Positions 35,379-44,998 of a DNA stretch of 64,000 nucleotides are shown one piece after another. The DNA is taken from assembly GCA_009695065.1 (NCBI GenBank), contig SIBR01000014.1:1-64000 (forward strand), given 5' to 3'. The position numbers were made by a program, and so were the translations under genes. Below the pieces are notes generated by a model, which did no database searches, was not told the DNA's origin, and saw only the letters and a list, made by a program, of their open reading frames with translations. Positions within the stretch are counted from its first letter, which is position 1; each line of letters opens with the position of its first letter. This stretch comes from Opitutus sp. Its GTDB lineage: Bacteria; Verrucomicrobiota; Verrucomicrobiae; Opitutales; Opitutaceae.

Positions 35379-35774
35379 TCACGCAGTCGCGCGATTGTCA
35401 TCGGGCAGAACCTGCGCGATCGCATCGAGAAACTTTTGCCGGTCGAACGGCTTCAGGAGCACCGCGTGCGCACCGAGCCCCCGGGCGACCTTCAGGCAGT
35501 CCGACGCCGCCATGTATTGGCCGCCCCCGGAGATGGCCAGCACGCGCGCCGCAAGCTGCTTCTTCCTCAAGGCCGCAATGACTTCGAGGCCGTCGCCATC
35601 CGGCATGAGTACGTCCGTGATCACGAGGTCCACTGGCCGGAGGCTGAGCAGCTTCACCACTTCGTTGCCGGTGGCGCAGGCGAAGACCTGGTGCCCCAAA
35701 TCGGTCAGCCAGTAGTCCATCAAATAGCGGATGCCATTGACATCGTCGGCGACCACGATGGAAAGCGGTTTCAT
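35379..35774 (-). CDS. Single-domain response regulator receiver
   Basis: The 131-residue protein is a stand-alone receiver. The acidic pair is ADD (IVVADDVNG), the phospho-acceptor Asp is in DLVITDVLMPDGDG, a Thr/Ser switch lies in LAISGGGQYMA and the conserved lysine is in VLLKPFDRQ. There is no output domain, so it would signal by protein contact. No histidine kinase gene is adjacent. The start MKPLSIVV is shared with the frameshifted paralogue at 7932-8374. The upstream region contains a 20-bp perfect palindrome. Confidence 0.9.
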   Translation of the reverse strand: MKPLSIVVADDVNGIRYLMDYWLTDLGHQVFACATGNEVVKLLSLRPVDLVITDVLMPDGDGLEVIAALRKKQLAARVLAISGGGQYMAASDCLKVARGLGAHAVLLKPFDRQKFLDAIAQVLPDDNRATA

Positions 35775-36132
35775 GACGGGCAGGTCCGATTGATCAAAGC
35801 GAAGGAGGAGGAAAAGGGCATTGGCGCGCTTGAAAATATCCGGGAGCGGATCGGATTCAGGATTGCGCATCGCACCGCCAAGGAAACCACCTGAACTACC
35901 GGAATTCCGGTAGTCGCCGACGATGCGCCCGGAACCCATCGTCGCCACGGTCGCGGTCCGAACACACCCTCCCCGGTCTTCGGCCGCCCGACCATCGGGC
36001 CCGAACGGAACGGCGCGATCGAACGTATGTCCGGCCGGAAAGAATGTTTTCCGGGAATTCGACTCTGCCGGAAACTCCATTCTCTTGGAGCGCAACCACT
36101 CCGCCGCCAGCGGCGCGGGTTCATCCGAAATC
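35775..36132. promoter_or_regulatory. Divergent regulatory region rich in inverted repeats
   Basis: These 358 bp separate the receiver gene (-) from the MBL-fold gene (+). They hold a 20-bp perfect palindrome (35895-35914), an 8-bp inverted repeat CGACGATG/CATCGTCG (35918-35944) and an imperfect inverted repeat TTTTCCGG...CCGGAAA around 36047-36075. These could be operator sites; no promoter hexamers are assigned. Confidence 0.5.
35895..35914. repeat. 20-bp perfect palindrome
   Basis: ACTACCGGAATTCCGGTAGT equals its own reverse complement. It lies 121 bp upstream of the receiver gene and 219 bp upstream of the MBL-fold gene. The symmetry fits a dimeric repressor or activator site. Confidence 0.85.
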
Positions 36133-37053
36133 ATGGGACGAATCAAATTTCTCCGCCAGATGTTCTTCGACGGCCGCGGCCCGCCGGTGCCCTCGCCGGC
36201 CCGCCCGGATCCGGGCCGCTGGACCGACGACGCGATCACGGGCAGCTGCCTCGGCCATGCCACGGTGTTGCTGAATTTCCTTGGTGTGACCGTGCTCACC
36301 GACCCCGCCTTCTCCACGCGAGTCGGGCCGGGCATTGCCCCCTTCATCTTGGGACCCAGACGCTTCATCCGCCCCGCCCTGCTGCCGCGGGAATTTCCGG
36401 CGCCCGACGTCATCGTCCTTAGTCACGCCCATTTCGATCATTTCGATCTCGGCAGCCTCCGGAAATTTCCCCGCACGACCCCGGTCATCACGGCCCGAGC
36501 CACCGGCGACTTGCTGCGAAAATTGCGGTTTCGGGAGATCCACGAGCTCGACTGGGGCCAGTCGGTCACGCTCACGCCGCGGGGAAAATCCCTGCGGATT
36601 ACCGCGCTGGAAGTCTCACACTGGGGCGCCCGGATGATGCGCGACGAGCACCGGGGCTACAACGGCTACCTCCTCGAACGCGACGGCCGAACGGTCTGCT
36701 TCGCCGGCGACACAGCTTACACGCCCCTGTTCAAACGCCTGCGCAATCCGCGGCGCCCGCTCGATCTCATGCTCATGCCGATCGGCGCCTACGATCCGTG
36801 GATCCGGGCCCATTGCAGTCCCGAGCAGGCGGTCGCGATGGCCGCGCAGGCGCATGCCAGTTATTTCGTCCCGATCCACCACCAGACATTCAAGCTCAGC
36901 TCGGAGCCGATGGAGGAGCCCGCCACGCGGTTGCGCGCGGCGTTGGCGAACGAACCCCACCGGTTGCTCGCCGTCGGAACCGGGGAAACCTTCCGCGTTC
37001 CGCTCGAAGGACCGAGCGCACCGTGGCGCCTGGTGCGGCGTGTTGCCGGCTGA
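36133..37053 (+). CDS. MBL-fold metallohydrolase (UlaG/NAPE-PLD-like)
   Basis: The 306-residue protein has the metallo-beta-lactamase metal site VLSHAHFDHFDLGSL (HxHxDH), an Asp in VCFAGDTAYTPLF and a His in FVPIHHQTF. The GSCLGHATVLLNFLGVTVLTDP start is typical of NAPE-PLD/RomA-like lipid phosphodiesterases. It lacks a signal peptide. The substrate may be a phospholipid derivative, which would fit the next gene (acyltransferase fusion), but they are on opposite strands. Confidence 0.88.
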   Translation: MGRIKFLRQMFFDGRGPPVPSPARPDPGRWTDDAITGSCLGHATVLLNFLGVTVLTDPAFSTRVGPGIAPFILGPRRFIRPALLPREFPAPDVIVLSHAHFDHFDLGSLRKFPRTTPVITARATGDLLRKLRFREIHELDWGQSVTLTPRGKSLRITALEVSHWGARMMRDEHRGYNGYLLERDGRTVCFAGDTAYTPLFKRLRNPRRPLDLMLMPIGAYDPWIRAHCSPEQAVAMAAQAHASYFVPIHHQTFKLSSEPMEEPATRLRAALANEPHRLLAVGTGETFRVPLEGPSAPWRLVRRVAG

Positions 37054-37069
37054 AACGCCCGCGCTCCCC

Positions 37070-39301
37070 TCACACGCCCGGGTCAGCCGCAAATTCGCGG
37101 GCCCGCTTCAAGTCCGTCTTGCCCGTGCCCAGCATCGGAATCTGGTCCACGTGCCGGATCATCCGGGGAACCCAAAGATTGGGCGCACCCGCCGCGAGCA
37201 ACCGCGATCGCAGTTCGTCGATCGTGACCGGCCGCGTGGTGAGCAGGACGAGCGCCTCGCCCCTCGTCGCGTCGGGCAGGCCCACCACCAGAATCGTCGG
37301 GGCCTCGTTCGACTCCCAGCCGAAGGCCTGCAGGATCATCTGCTCGACGGTGCCGTGCGGCACCATCTCGCCGCCGATTTTTGAAAAACGCGAAAGCCGG
37401 CCCTCGATGAAGAGAAACCCGTCGTTGTCGAAGCGCCCCAGGTCGCCGGTGACAAACCAGCCGTCGCGAAACGCGGAGCGCGTCTTGTCCGGGTCGTTGA
37501 GATAGCCCTCGAACACATTCGCGCCGCGAAACAGCACGATGCCCGTGTCCGTCAGCGCCCGCTCCCCGCCCGTATCGGGATCGACGATGCGCGCCGTCAT
37601 GCCCGGCATCATCCGGCCGACCGAGCCGGCGCGCTTGCCGACCTGCGGCTCGTTCGTCGAGACCACCACGGGCGGATGCGGCTGGTTGATATTGGTGGCC
37701 GGGGTGGTCTCGGTGAGACCGTAGCCCTGCAGGATATCGAGGTGAAAGGTCTCCATGAACCCACGGGCCAGGTCCTCCGGCAGTCTCTCGGCGCCCGTGA
37801 CGACGAGATCGAGCGAAGCCAGCTCCGACGGATGGGCCCTTTTCAGGATCGGCCGGACAAAGGTCGGCGCCCCGAGAAGCACGGTCGCCTTCTCGTCGCG
37901 GATGGCCTCGATGACCTTGCGCGTCTCCAGCGGACTCGGCACCGTGACCACCCGGCAGCCACGCAGCATCGGATACCACAGCGTCACGGTGAAACCGAAG
38001 CTGTGAAACACGGGCAGGCAGCCGAGCAGCGAGCACGATTCGGGCAGGATGGAGAGCGAGGAAATCTGCGCGCAGTTCGCGAGCACGTTGCGGTGAGTCA
38101 GGACCACGCCCTTGGGCTCGCCCGAGCTGCCGCTGGTGAACAACAATCCCGCCTCCGCCCGGTCGCCGATCTTCGGCAGCCGCAACAGTCCGGCGCACCA
38201 CTGGTTCGGCAGCAACCAGGCGGCCGCGAGCCACGGCAGCATGGCCCGTTTGCCGCCCGCGGCGGCGATTTCGGTGCGCAGGTCGAGGGTGCGCGGTGGC
38301 CAGGGAAAGCCCGGCACCTTGGCGCGCAACGCATCGGCGGTGATCACGGTGGCCACGCCGGCGATGCGCAGGCTGGCCTCGATCGCCGCCCGCCCCGCGG
38401 TGAAATTCAGATTCACCGGCACCTTGCCCGCGACCATGACGGCGAGATTGGCGATGAAAGCCCCGGCGCCGGGCGGCAGGGCGATACCGACGCGATTTTC
38501 CGGTACGGTTCGGCGCAGCCGGCCGGCCAACGCCGCCGCCGCGGCAAAAATTTGCGCGCAGGTCAGCGGGCGGCGATCGGCGGTGCGATCGACGACGAGC
38601 AACCGGCCCGGATGCTTCGTCAGGGTGCGCACGCATTCGCGGCCGAGGTGGCGCCGCAACACGGGCCGTTCGCCAAACGCAATCGCCCCCAAGTCGAGCA
38701 GTTCCCGCCGCGCCCAGGCCGCGCTCACCTGCTCCGGCGGCGTCGGCCGGCCAAAAGCGATAAAGACGGGAGTCGGCAGGAGCCGGGGCGATTTCCAAAG
38801 GCACTTGTTGCCCGCAAACGAGAAGATCGAACCCCACAGCCCGTCGAGCGCCGCGGCCACCACCGGCACGCCCGCCTGCCGCGCCATCACCTCGAATCCC
38901 CTCTTGATCTCCATCAGCTGTCCCGTCCGGGAAATATGCCCTTCCGGGCAAATGCACACGACCTCCCCCTGGCGGAGGGCGCGCACCGCCGCCCGGATCG
39001 CCTCCGTCGGACGTTCCGGGGCCACCGGAATGCAGCCGCTGACGTCGAAGCAAAAATCGAAAAAACAGTGATGCCGGAGGCCGTTGTAACCGACGAACCG
39101 GATGGGTCGTGGACAGACCAGCTGGAGCACCACCACATCGACGTAAGAAATGTGGTTGATGACCAGCAACACGCCACCGCGGGCGGGGAAATTTTCCGTT
39201 CCACTGGCCCGGACACGATAAAGCAGCCGGGCGACGAAACGCGCCATCAGCTCGAGAAATAACGGGAGGGTCGAGCGCCGTCGAAACAGGGGTAGGGCCA
39301 T
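37070..39301 (-). CDS. Acyltransferase / acyl-ACP synthetase fusion (Aas-like)
   Basis: The 743-residue protein fuses two enzymes. Residues 1-210 are a PlsC-type lysophospholipid acyltransferase with the NHISYVD motif (an HX4D variant) and PEGHISRTG. Residues about 220-740 are an AMP-forming acyl-CoA/acyl-ACP synthetase with GLLFTSGSSGEPKGVVLTH, GYGLTETTPA, DGWFVTGDLGRFD and a C-terminal GTGKTDLKRA lysine. The same architecture in E. coli Aas recycles lysophosphatidylethanolamine at the inner membrane; there is no large transporter domain as in LplT-Aas fusions. The ATG at 39301 starts the acyltransferase; a TTG upstream is less likely. It follows the TOPRIM-like gene by 10 bp. Confidence 0.9.
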   Translation of the reverse strand: MALPLFRRRSTLPLFLELMARFVARLLYRVRASGTENFPARGGVLLVINHISYVDVVVLQLVCPRPIRFVGYNGLRHHCFFDFCFDVSGCIPVAPERPTEAIRAAVRALRQGEVVCICPEGHISRTGQLMEIKRGFEVMARQAGVPVVAAALDGLWGSIFSFAGNKCLWKSPRLLPTPVFIAFGRPTPPEQVSAAWARRELLDLGAIAFGERPVLRRHLGRECVRTLTKHPGRLLVVDRTADRRPLTCAQIFAAAAALAGRLRRTVPENRVGIALPPGAGAFIANLAVMVAGKVPVNLNFTAGRAAIEASLRIAGVATVITADALRAKVPGFPWPPRTLDLRTEIAAAGGKRAMLPWLAAAWLLPNQWCAGLLRLPKIGDRAEAGLLFTSGSSGEPKGVVLTHRNVLANCAQISSLSILPESCSLLGCLPVFHSFGFTVTLWYPMLRGCRVVTVPSPLETRKVIEAIRDEKATVLLGAPTFVRPILKRAHPSELASLDLVVTGAERLPEDLARGFMETFHLDILQGYGLTETTPATNINQPHPPVVVSTNEPQVGKRAGSVGRMMPGMTARIVDPDTGGERALTDTGIVLFRGANVFEGYLNDPDKTRSAFRDGWFVTGDLGRFDNDGFLFIEGRLSRFSKIGGEMVPHGTVEQMILQAFGWESNEAPTILVVGLPDATRGEALVLLTTRPVTIDELRSRLLAAGAPNLWVPRMIRHVDQIPMLGTGKTDLKRAREFAADPGV

Positions 39302-39311
39302 GGACGCCGTT

Positions 39312-39992
39312 TTATGCCGGTGAACTTGGAGGATGTTCAACCCGGATCTTGGTCTCCATAGCCGTCTTGAGCGCCCGCAAATCCTGCGCCAGCGCGTGGA
39401 ATCCCGGAAAATCGAACTCCAGCCGGCGCAGGTCGCGCCGGTGCCGCTCGACCTCGCGCAGCGCGCAGTGGATTTCGTGGGGCAAGCTTGGCCGGTCGGT
39501 GCCGTAGACGCGGAACTTCAACTGGGCGCGGGTATACGGCAGTCGTCCCGCCGCCTGGCCTGTGACCCACGCCGCCTCGGTCACGGAAGGTTCCCGGCCG
39601 CAAAGATACCACGCCTCGATCGCCGGCACCGCGATGCCCACCCCGCGCAGCACGCGCTCGCGGCCATGCGCCTTGGGCAGCTTCTTGGCCGTCTGGCGGA
39701 AAACGGCCCGAATCTGGCACATCCGGCACTGGGGATGAAAATAGCCCGGCGCGTCGTGGTCCCCGGTGTGAACCACGGAATCGTCGGAATCCACGACGAC
39801 CACAAGGGCGTCGGTGTCGGTGTTGAAATGCAAATGCCGGATGACCGCCGGCAACACCTGCACCACATTCGGCCAGCCCCGCGCGCGAAACCCCGGCGCC
39901 ACAAACTGCGGCCGGGCGCCATGGGCGGCCTCGACCAGCACGCGCAATGCGGCCTCATCCGCCGGCGACTCGCTCAGCAGCGCGAGCTTCAT
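39312..39992 (-). CDS. TOPRIM-like/DUF4276-type partner of the ATPase
   Basis: The 226-residue protein is not in a family I can name with certainty. It begins MKLALLSESPADEAALRVLV, with an N-terminal Glu, then has an acidic D-S-D-D in ALVVVVDSDDS and an IEAWYLCG motif near residue 130. This layout (early Glu, DxD strand, E-x-W motif) resembles TOPRIM-fold proteins of the RloB/DUF4276 type, which act as nucleases or effectors beside ATPases. There is also a CxxC (CRMC). Its ATG overlaps the stop of the ATPase gene (ATGA), with GAGGA immediately before, so the two are translationally coupled. Confidence 0.6.
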   Translation of the reverse strand: MKLALLSESPADEAALRVLVEAAHGARPQFVAPGFRARGWPNVVQVLPAVIRHLHFNTDTDALVVVVDSDDSVVHTGDHDAPGYFHPQCRMCQIRAVFRQTAKKLPKAHGRERVLRGVGIAVPAIEAWYLCGREPSVTEAAWVTGQAAGRLPYTRAQLKFRVYGTDRPSLPHEIHCALREVERHRRDLRRLEFDFPGFHALAQDLRALKTAMETKIRVEHPPSSPA

Positions 39993-40975
39993 TCCTCGTC
40001 CGGCACGCCGCCGAGGATGCCGCTATACCACATGTCGCCGAGCGAACCTTCGCGCAGGAGCTCGGGCAGGTCGGGCCGGTCGGCCAGTCGCTCGAAATGC
40101 GCCGCGCGCCCGTGTTTGTGCGAGATCACGATCTCCTCGGGATGCCCGCGGAACAGATCGAGGAGATAGGGCGAGTGGGTGGTTGCCACCACCTGCGTCG
40201 GTGGACGCGTCAGTCCGTGCGACGACGGATAACTCAGCCGATACAGCAGGTCCCGGACTTCGCGCAGCATCCGGGGGTGAATGCCCCGGTCGACCTCCTC
40301 GATGCAGATCAACCGCGGCGGCGCCGACTCGAACGCGAGCGCCAGCAGCGCGAGCAGGTAGAGCGTGCCCTGGGACAATTCATTGGCCGGCACCAGGCCG
40401 TTTTCCTCGAGCTCCAGTCCGAGTTCGACCTGACCATCCGGTCGCTCGACCAACTCCACCGATCGAAATTCCGAGGCGATCCGGCGCATCTCGGCCGTCA
40501 GCCCGGCAAAAGCCGCGGGATCGCGCTCGCGAATCTGCGCCAACATGGCGCTCAAGTTGCTCCCGTTACGGGTTAATTTCTCCCCGTTCTGCCGCGCCGA
40601 CGGCATACCCATCGCGACGTGATCGAGAGCGTAACTGCGCATGCCGGCGAGTTCGGCGCGCAACGCCGGCCAGCCCGCGGCATCGGGAGGCTCGATGCCG
40701 ATAAAATCGCAGGCCTCCTCTGCGACACACCCAAGTCGCGCCGAGATCGTTTCGTGCGGCGGGGAGAAATGGACGTCGATCTCCGGGCCGGCCTCCCTGG
40801 TCACGGTCCGCGCTTCGCCCGGCGGCAGCTTCGAGAGCGAGCGCAACATCAGGAACGCCTCGATCAGGCTGGTCTTGCCGCTGCCATTGGGCCCGATGAC
40901 GAGGTTGAAGGGCGCGAGCGTTAGGCTCGTGGCCCGCAGCGCCTTGAAATTTCGAAAAGCGATCGAAGCGATCAC
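39989..40975 (-). CDS. Compact AAA-15/AAA-21 type (RecF/SMC-like) ATPase
   Basis: The 328-residue protein is a minimal ABC-type head ATPase. Walker A is VIGPNGSGKTS (about 27-36), the signature-like motif is ELSQGTLYLLALL (199-211), Walker B is RLICIEEVDRGIHP (221-234) and the H-loop is VATTHSPYLLDLF (263-275). There is no long coiled coil between the halves. This is the OLD/AriA/RloA style of ATPase, and with the TOPRIM-like partner it looks like a two-gene defence or DNA-transaction module. It starts with GTG, 36 bp after the potA stop. Confidence 0.8.
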   Translation of the reverse strand: MIASIAFRNFKALRATSLTLAPFNLVIGPNGSGKTSLIEAFLMLRSLSKLPPGEARTVTREAGPEIDVHFSPPHETISARLGCVAEEACDFIGIEPPDAAGWPALRAELAGMRSYALDHVAMGMPSARQNGEKLTRNGSNLSAMLAQIRERDPAAFAGLTAEMRRIASEFRSVELVERPDGQVELGLELEENGLVPANELSQGTLYLLALLALAFESAPPRLICIEEVDRGIHPRMLREVRDLLYRLSYPSSHGLTRPPTQVVATTHSPYLLDLFRGHPEEIVISHKHGRAAHFERLADRPDLPELLREGSLGDMWYSGILGGVPDEE

Positions 40976-41011
40976 AGCCGGACGATGAGACGTGGCAGGA
41001 TGCGATGCAAC

Positions 41012-42100
41012 TCAAGCGTGCCCGCTCCGCACCAATACCAGGTCGTCCGCGTGCATCGAGACCCACACCCGATCGCCCGCATGCAGGGGCTCGCGCAGCG
41101 CACTCTCGTTCGCCACCACCGCCGTCAACCGCGTGCCCGCCAGGGTCGTTAGCACCAGCCGGTCGGTGGCACCCTTGAACGTCTCCTCCTCAATCCGCGC
41201 CTCAAAGGTGTTTTCACCGGGAAGCGGAACCTTGCTGACATGCACTTTCTCCGGACGGATCGCCAGCATCGCCCGGATGTCCGGCGCCGGCCATACGCCG
41301 GCGGAGAGTTGCAAAGTGAGTCCTCCGGCCACGCGCACGCGCACGCTGGCACCCTCGCGCGCAATCAACTCGGCTTCGAGTAGATTGGCCTTGCCGATGA
41401 ACTCCGCCGCGAACGCAGAGGCCGGCCTGTGATAGATTTCGTGCACGCCGGCGAGTTGCTCGATGCGCCCGGCGTGCATCAGTGCGATGCGGTCGCTCAT
41501 CGTCAGGGCCTCTTCCTGATCGTGCGTGACATAGATGAATGTGGTCCCGAGCTGGCGCTGCAGCCGTTTCAACTCGAGTTGCATCGCGTGCCGCAGACCC
41601 GCGTCGAGCGCGGACAACGGCTCGTCGAGGAGGAGCACCGCGGGCCGCGGCGCCAGTGCACGGGCCAGGGCCACGCGCTGGCGCTGACCCCCGGAAAGCT
41701 GATGGGGCTTCCGGTCCTCCAGGCCGGCAAGCGACACCAGGGCCACGGCCTCGGCTACCCGCGCCACGATTTCGGGCGCGGGCAGCCGCTGCATGCGCAG
41801 GCCGAACGCGACGTTGTCGCGTACGCTGAGATGCGGAAAGAGCGCATAGCTCTGGAAAACCTGGTTCACGTTACGCCGGTAGGGCGGGAGCTGCGTCACG
41901 TCCGCCCCGTCGAGCCACACCGTGCCACGCTCCGGAAGATCGAAGCCGGCGATCAACCGCAGCACGGTCGTCTTGCCGCAGCCGGAAGGGCCCAGCAACG
42001 TGAGAAATTCACCCGCGTAGATCGTCAGGCTGACGTCCTGGACGGCGGCCACGAGGCCGAAATGCTTCGTGACACGGCGCAGCTCGATCGTGGCGCTCAT
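41012..42100 (-). CDS. potA: Spermidine/putrescine ABC transporter ATP-binding protein PotA
   Basis: The 362-residue ATPase has Walker [10 protein letters not shown], the Q-loop [11 protein letters not shown], the signature [15 protein letters not shown], Walker [13 protein letters not shown] and the switch His in [14 protein letters not shown]-terminal TOBE domain (about 280-360) fits the PotA/CysA group that drives solute import. Its ATG overlaps the potB stop (ATGA). It closes a potC-D-B-A operon. Confidence 0.93.
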   Translation of the reverse strand: MSATIELRRVTKHFGLVAAVQDVSLTIYAGEFLTLLGPSGCGKTTVLRLIAGFDLPERGTVWLDGADVTQLPPYRRNVNQVFQSYALFPHLSVRDNVAFGLRMQRLPAPEIVARVAEAVALVSLAGLEDRKPHQLSGGQRQRVALARALAPRPAVLLLDEPLSALDAGLRHAMQLELKRLQRQLGTTFIYVTHDQEEALTMSDRIALMHAGRIEQLAGVHEIYHRPASAFAAEFIGKANLLEAELIAREGASVRVRVAGGLTLQLSAGVWPAPDIRAMLAIRPEKVHVSKVPLPGENTFEARIEEETFKGATDRLVLTTLAGTRLTAVVANESALREPLHAGDRVWVSMHADDLVLVRSGHA

Positions 42101-42945
42101 CGGCGCACCTCCCCAAAACGCCCGCCCCGGCGCTGGAGCAGCCAGTACGCCGCGACAAACAGCAGCAGGAAGATGACGCCGAGAGCCGCGCCGAACGGCT
42201 TGTCGCGGGCCTGGCCGACGAATTGATCCTGGATGACGTTGCCGATCATCGGCACGCGCGCCCCGCCCATGAGATCAGTGACCGCAAACATGCCGATGGC
42301 CGGCACGAAAACCATCAGGATACCCGCCAGGAGACCGGGCCGCGTGAGCGGCAGTACAATCTGGACGAAGGCGCGCCAGGGACCGCAGCCGAGATCCTGG
42401 GCCGTCTCGATCAGGGCGGGATCGAGTTTTTCCGCGCTGCCGTAAATCGGCAGGATCATGAACGGGAGATAAACGTAGACCAATCCGATGAGCACCGCCA
42501 CCGGCGTGTAAAGCAGTTCAAGCGGCGCGACGATTGCTCCCGCCGACAGCAACAGGCTATTGAGCAGTCCTTCCGACTTGAGGATCGTAATCCACGCGTA
42601 GGTGCGAATCAGAAAACTAGTCCAGAACGGGATCATGATCAGGAGCAACAGCCGGTTCCGCCAGGGCCCGCCGGCCCGGGCAATGAACCAGGCCACGGGA
42701 TAACCGAGGACCGCACAAATCACCGTCGTCAATCCGGCGTAGCCGAGCGACCGGCCGAAGACGTTCAAGTAAATCGGATCGAACACCCGGCGGTAATTTT
42801 CCCATGAGAAGGTGAAAATCACGCGACCCAGCTCGTCGCGTTCCGCGAAACTGTACGCGACGAGAATCCCGGCCGGCACGACGACGAACGCCACGAGCCA
42901 GAGCACCAGCGGAGCCAGCAGGAGCCAGAGGGAAAGTCGCTTCAT
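42097..42945 (-). CDS. potB: Spermidine/putrescine ABC transporter permease PotB
   Basis: The 282-residue permease has six predicted membrane helices, starting [22 protein letters not shown], and the EAA-like loop [23 protein letters not shown] that docks the ATPase. [12 protein letters not shown] is a family signature. It lies 88 bp downstream of potD and overlaps potA by 4 bp. Confidence 0.93.
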   Translation of the reverse strand: MKRLSLWLLLAPLVLWLVAFVVVPAGILVAYSFAERDELGRVIFTFSWENYRRVFDPIYLNVFGRSLGYAGLTTVICAVLGYPVAWFIARAGGPWRNRLLLLIMIPFWTSFLIRTYAWITILKSEGLLNSLLLSAGAIVAPLELLYTPVAVLIGLVYVYLPFMILPIYGSAEKLDPALIETAQDLGCGPWRAFVQIVLPLTRPGLLAGILMVFVPAIGMFAVTDLMGGARVPMIGNVIQDQFVGQARDKPFGAALGVIFLLLFVAAYWLLQRRGGRFGEVRR

Positions 42946-43033
42946 GGGCGCGGCGGGGGCGACGGGGCGGTTTCGCGGCGGCCCCCTGGTGCGCGACGCG
43001 GCGCCACCGGAGTAACTCGAATCGCGTGCGGGC

Positions 43034-44086
43034 TCATTGGGCGCTTTTCAAATCGGTCACGAGCTTGTCGATGTCGGCCGCCGCCTTCCCGATGTCGCGA
43101 AACGGCTGGAACGTTTCGAGTTTCGGATAACTGGCCGGATTGGCGAGTTGGGCCGGGGAAAGGAGTTTCCGCGCCGCGGCGTTGGGATTGGTGTAGGGAA
43201 ACTCATCGGAGATCAGCTTGCTGACGCCGGGCCGCAGCACGTAGTCGAGGAAGCGATGGGCGGCATCGACGTTCGTCGCCGCCACGGGGATCGCAAGCAC
43301 GTCCACGAACGGATGCACCCCCTCGGCCGGCAGCACATAGCTGAACTTCCGATGCTGCGCGATCAACCGCGCCGCCTCGCCGCTCCAGACCACGCCCAGG
43401 TCGACGTCGCCGTTGAGCAGGGGCGTCTTCGGGCTGTCGGAGTCGAATACCTTCACCAGCTTGAGCCAGGCGGCGACGAGCGGCCTGGCCTGCGCGAGCG
43501 CGGCGGGGGTGATCGCATTTGGATCGAGCCCGAGGGTGACGAGCGCCCAGCTCACGATCTCCCGGTTGTCGTTCACCACGACGATGCGATTTTTAAACTT
43601 CGTTTGAAACAGATCGCGAAAGCCGCGGATCGGCTCTTTCACGATGGCCGTGTTGACCACGATGCCCACCGTGCCGGTCATGTAGGGCACCGTGAATTTC
43701 TGCCCGGGATCGTGGGGCAGCTGCAAAAACTCCGGCGCGATATTCTTCAAGTTGGGCAGCTTCGCCAGATCGAGCGGCCGGAGCAGCCGGTGCTTGATCA
43801 GCGACTCGGCGATGTAGTCCGGCGGCTGCACGAGATCGAAGGCGGCGCCGCCGGAAAGGAGCTTGGACAGCATTTCCTCCCCCGAGGCGTAGGTGTCGTA
43901 GTTGACCTTGATGCCAGTCTCCCGCGTAAAGCCGGCGATGACGGCCTGGGGTACGTATTCGGACCACGCGAAAAGATTCAACTCCGCGGCGGCGCGCAGG
44001 CCGGGGCCGCCGCCGGCGGCGGCGGCCAGAAGCAGGAGCGTCAGCGCCAGGCGCCCATGAGGGATGCGGGGAAAAAACGCGGCCAT
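43034..44086 (-). CDS. potD: Spermidine/putrescine-binding periplasmic protein PotD
   Basis: The 350-residue protein has a signal peptide (hydrophobic LALTLLLLAAAAGG, then LRAAAE) and the PotD/PotF fold: LNLFAWSEYVPQAVIAGFTRETG, DLVQPPDYI, VPYMTGTVGIVVN and LGVVWSGEAARL. It delivers polyamines to PotBC. It begins 15 bp after potC. Confidence 0.93.
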   Translation of the reverse strand: MAAFFPRIPHGRLALTLLLLAAAAGGGPGLRAAAELNLFAWSEYVPQAVIAGFTRETGIKVNYDTYASGEEMLSKLLSGGAAFDLVQPPDYIAESLIKHRLLRPLDLAKLPNLKNIAPEFLQLPHDPGQKFTVPYMTGTVGIVVNTAIVKEPIRGFRDLFQTKFKNRIVVVNDNREIVSWALVTLGLDPNAITPAALAQARPLVAAWLKLVKVFDSDSPKTPLLNGDVDLGVVWSGEAARLIAQHRKFSYVLPAEGVHPFVDVLAIPVAATNVDAAHRFLDYVLRPGVSKLISDEFPYTNPNAAARKLLSPAQLANPASYPKLETFQPFRDIGKAAADIDKLVTDLKSAQ

Positions 44087-44101
44087 GAAGGGGAAGATAA
44101 A

Positions 44102-44917
44102 TCAGCGGATGGATTTCTTGAGCCACTCCGAGAAAACCACCGCCGCCAGGGTCGCGAGAATGAAAATCGCGGAGAGCGCGTTGAGCATCGGATTGAGGCC
44201 CACCTTGGCCATGCCGAAGATCCGCAACGGGAGGGTGGCCGACGCGGGACTCGCGGTGAAATACGTCACGATGACTTCGTCCATCGACAGCGTGAATGCC
44301 ATCAGGGCACCCGCGATGATCGCGGGGCGGAGGCTGGGCACGATCACCAGCCAGAACGCGCGGACCGGAGTTGCCCCGAGGTCCAGCGCCGCCTCTTCCA
44401 GCGCCGGGTCGAGTCCGGCGAGCCGCGCCTGCACGGCCAGCAGCACGAAGGGAAAGCAAAACGTGATATGCGCGAAAATCACCGTCGCGAATCCGAGCGG
44501 CAGTCCCACGGTGGCAAACATCACGAGCAGACTCACGCCCATGATGATTTCCGGCATCATCACGGGCACCCCGACGAGCGTTTGCACCAAGCGGAAGCCC
44601 CGAAAGTGGTAACGGTGCAGCACCCAGGCCCCGAGCGTGCCGAGGACCACGGATGCGGCGGTCGTCACCCCGGCGACAATCAGGCTGTTCCCCAGGGCGC
44701 GCATCAGCGGCGCGTGCGTCCACACCTCCCGGTACCATTCGAGTGTGAAGCGCTCCCAAACGATGTTGAGCCGCGACGAATTGAACGAATACACCACCAG
44801 CACGAAAATCGGCAGATAGAGGAAAACGAGCACCGCGGCCGTCCAACCTCCGAGCAGCAGGTGAAAAACGCGCGGGCCCGTCAGCGGATGGCGGGGTGGG
44901 GCGGAGTCGGGCGGCAT
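44102..44917 (-). CDS. potC: Spermidine/putrescine ABC transporter permease PotC
   Basis: The 271-residue permease has six predicted helices and the loop ALEEAALDLGATPVRAFWLVIVP that contacts PotA, plus FTLSMDEVIVTYF typical of PotC. It is the first gene of the potC-D-B-A operon, unlike the potABCD order in enterobacteria. Upstream lies pilC, with an 81-bp gap. Confidence 0.93.
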   Translation of the reverse strand: MPPDSAPPRHPLTGPRVFHLLLGGWTAAVLVFLYLPIFVLVVYSFNSSRLNIVWERFTLEWYREVWTHAPLMRALGNSLIVAGVTTAASVVLGTLGAWVLHRYHFRGFRLVQTLVGVPVMMPEIIMGVSLLVMFATVGLPLGFATVIFAHITFCFPFVLLAVQARLAGLDPALEEAALDLGATPVRAFWLVIVPSLRPAIIAGALMAFTLSMDEVIVTYFTASPASATLPLRIFGMAKVGLNPMLNALSAIFILATLAAVVFSEWLKKSIR

Positions 44918-44998
44918 GATGGCGCAAGTAGGATCGCGAAAATTATATGGGAAGGTTGCACGCGGATCCGTCGCACCGACGCGCCAAAGACCGGCCGC

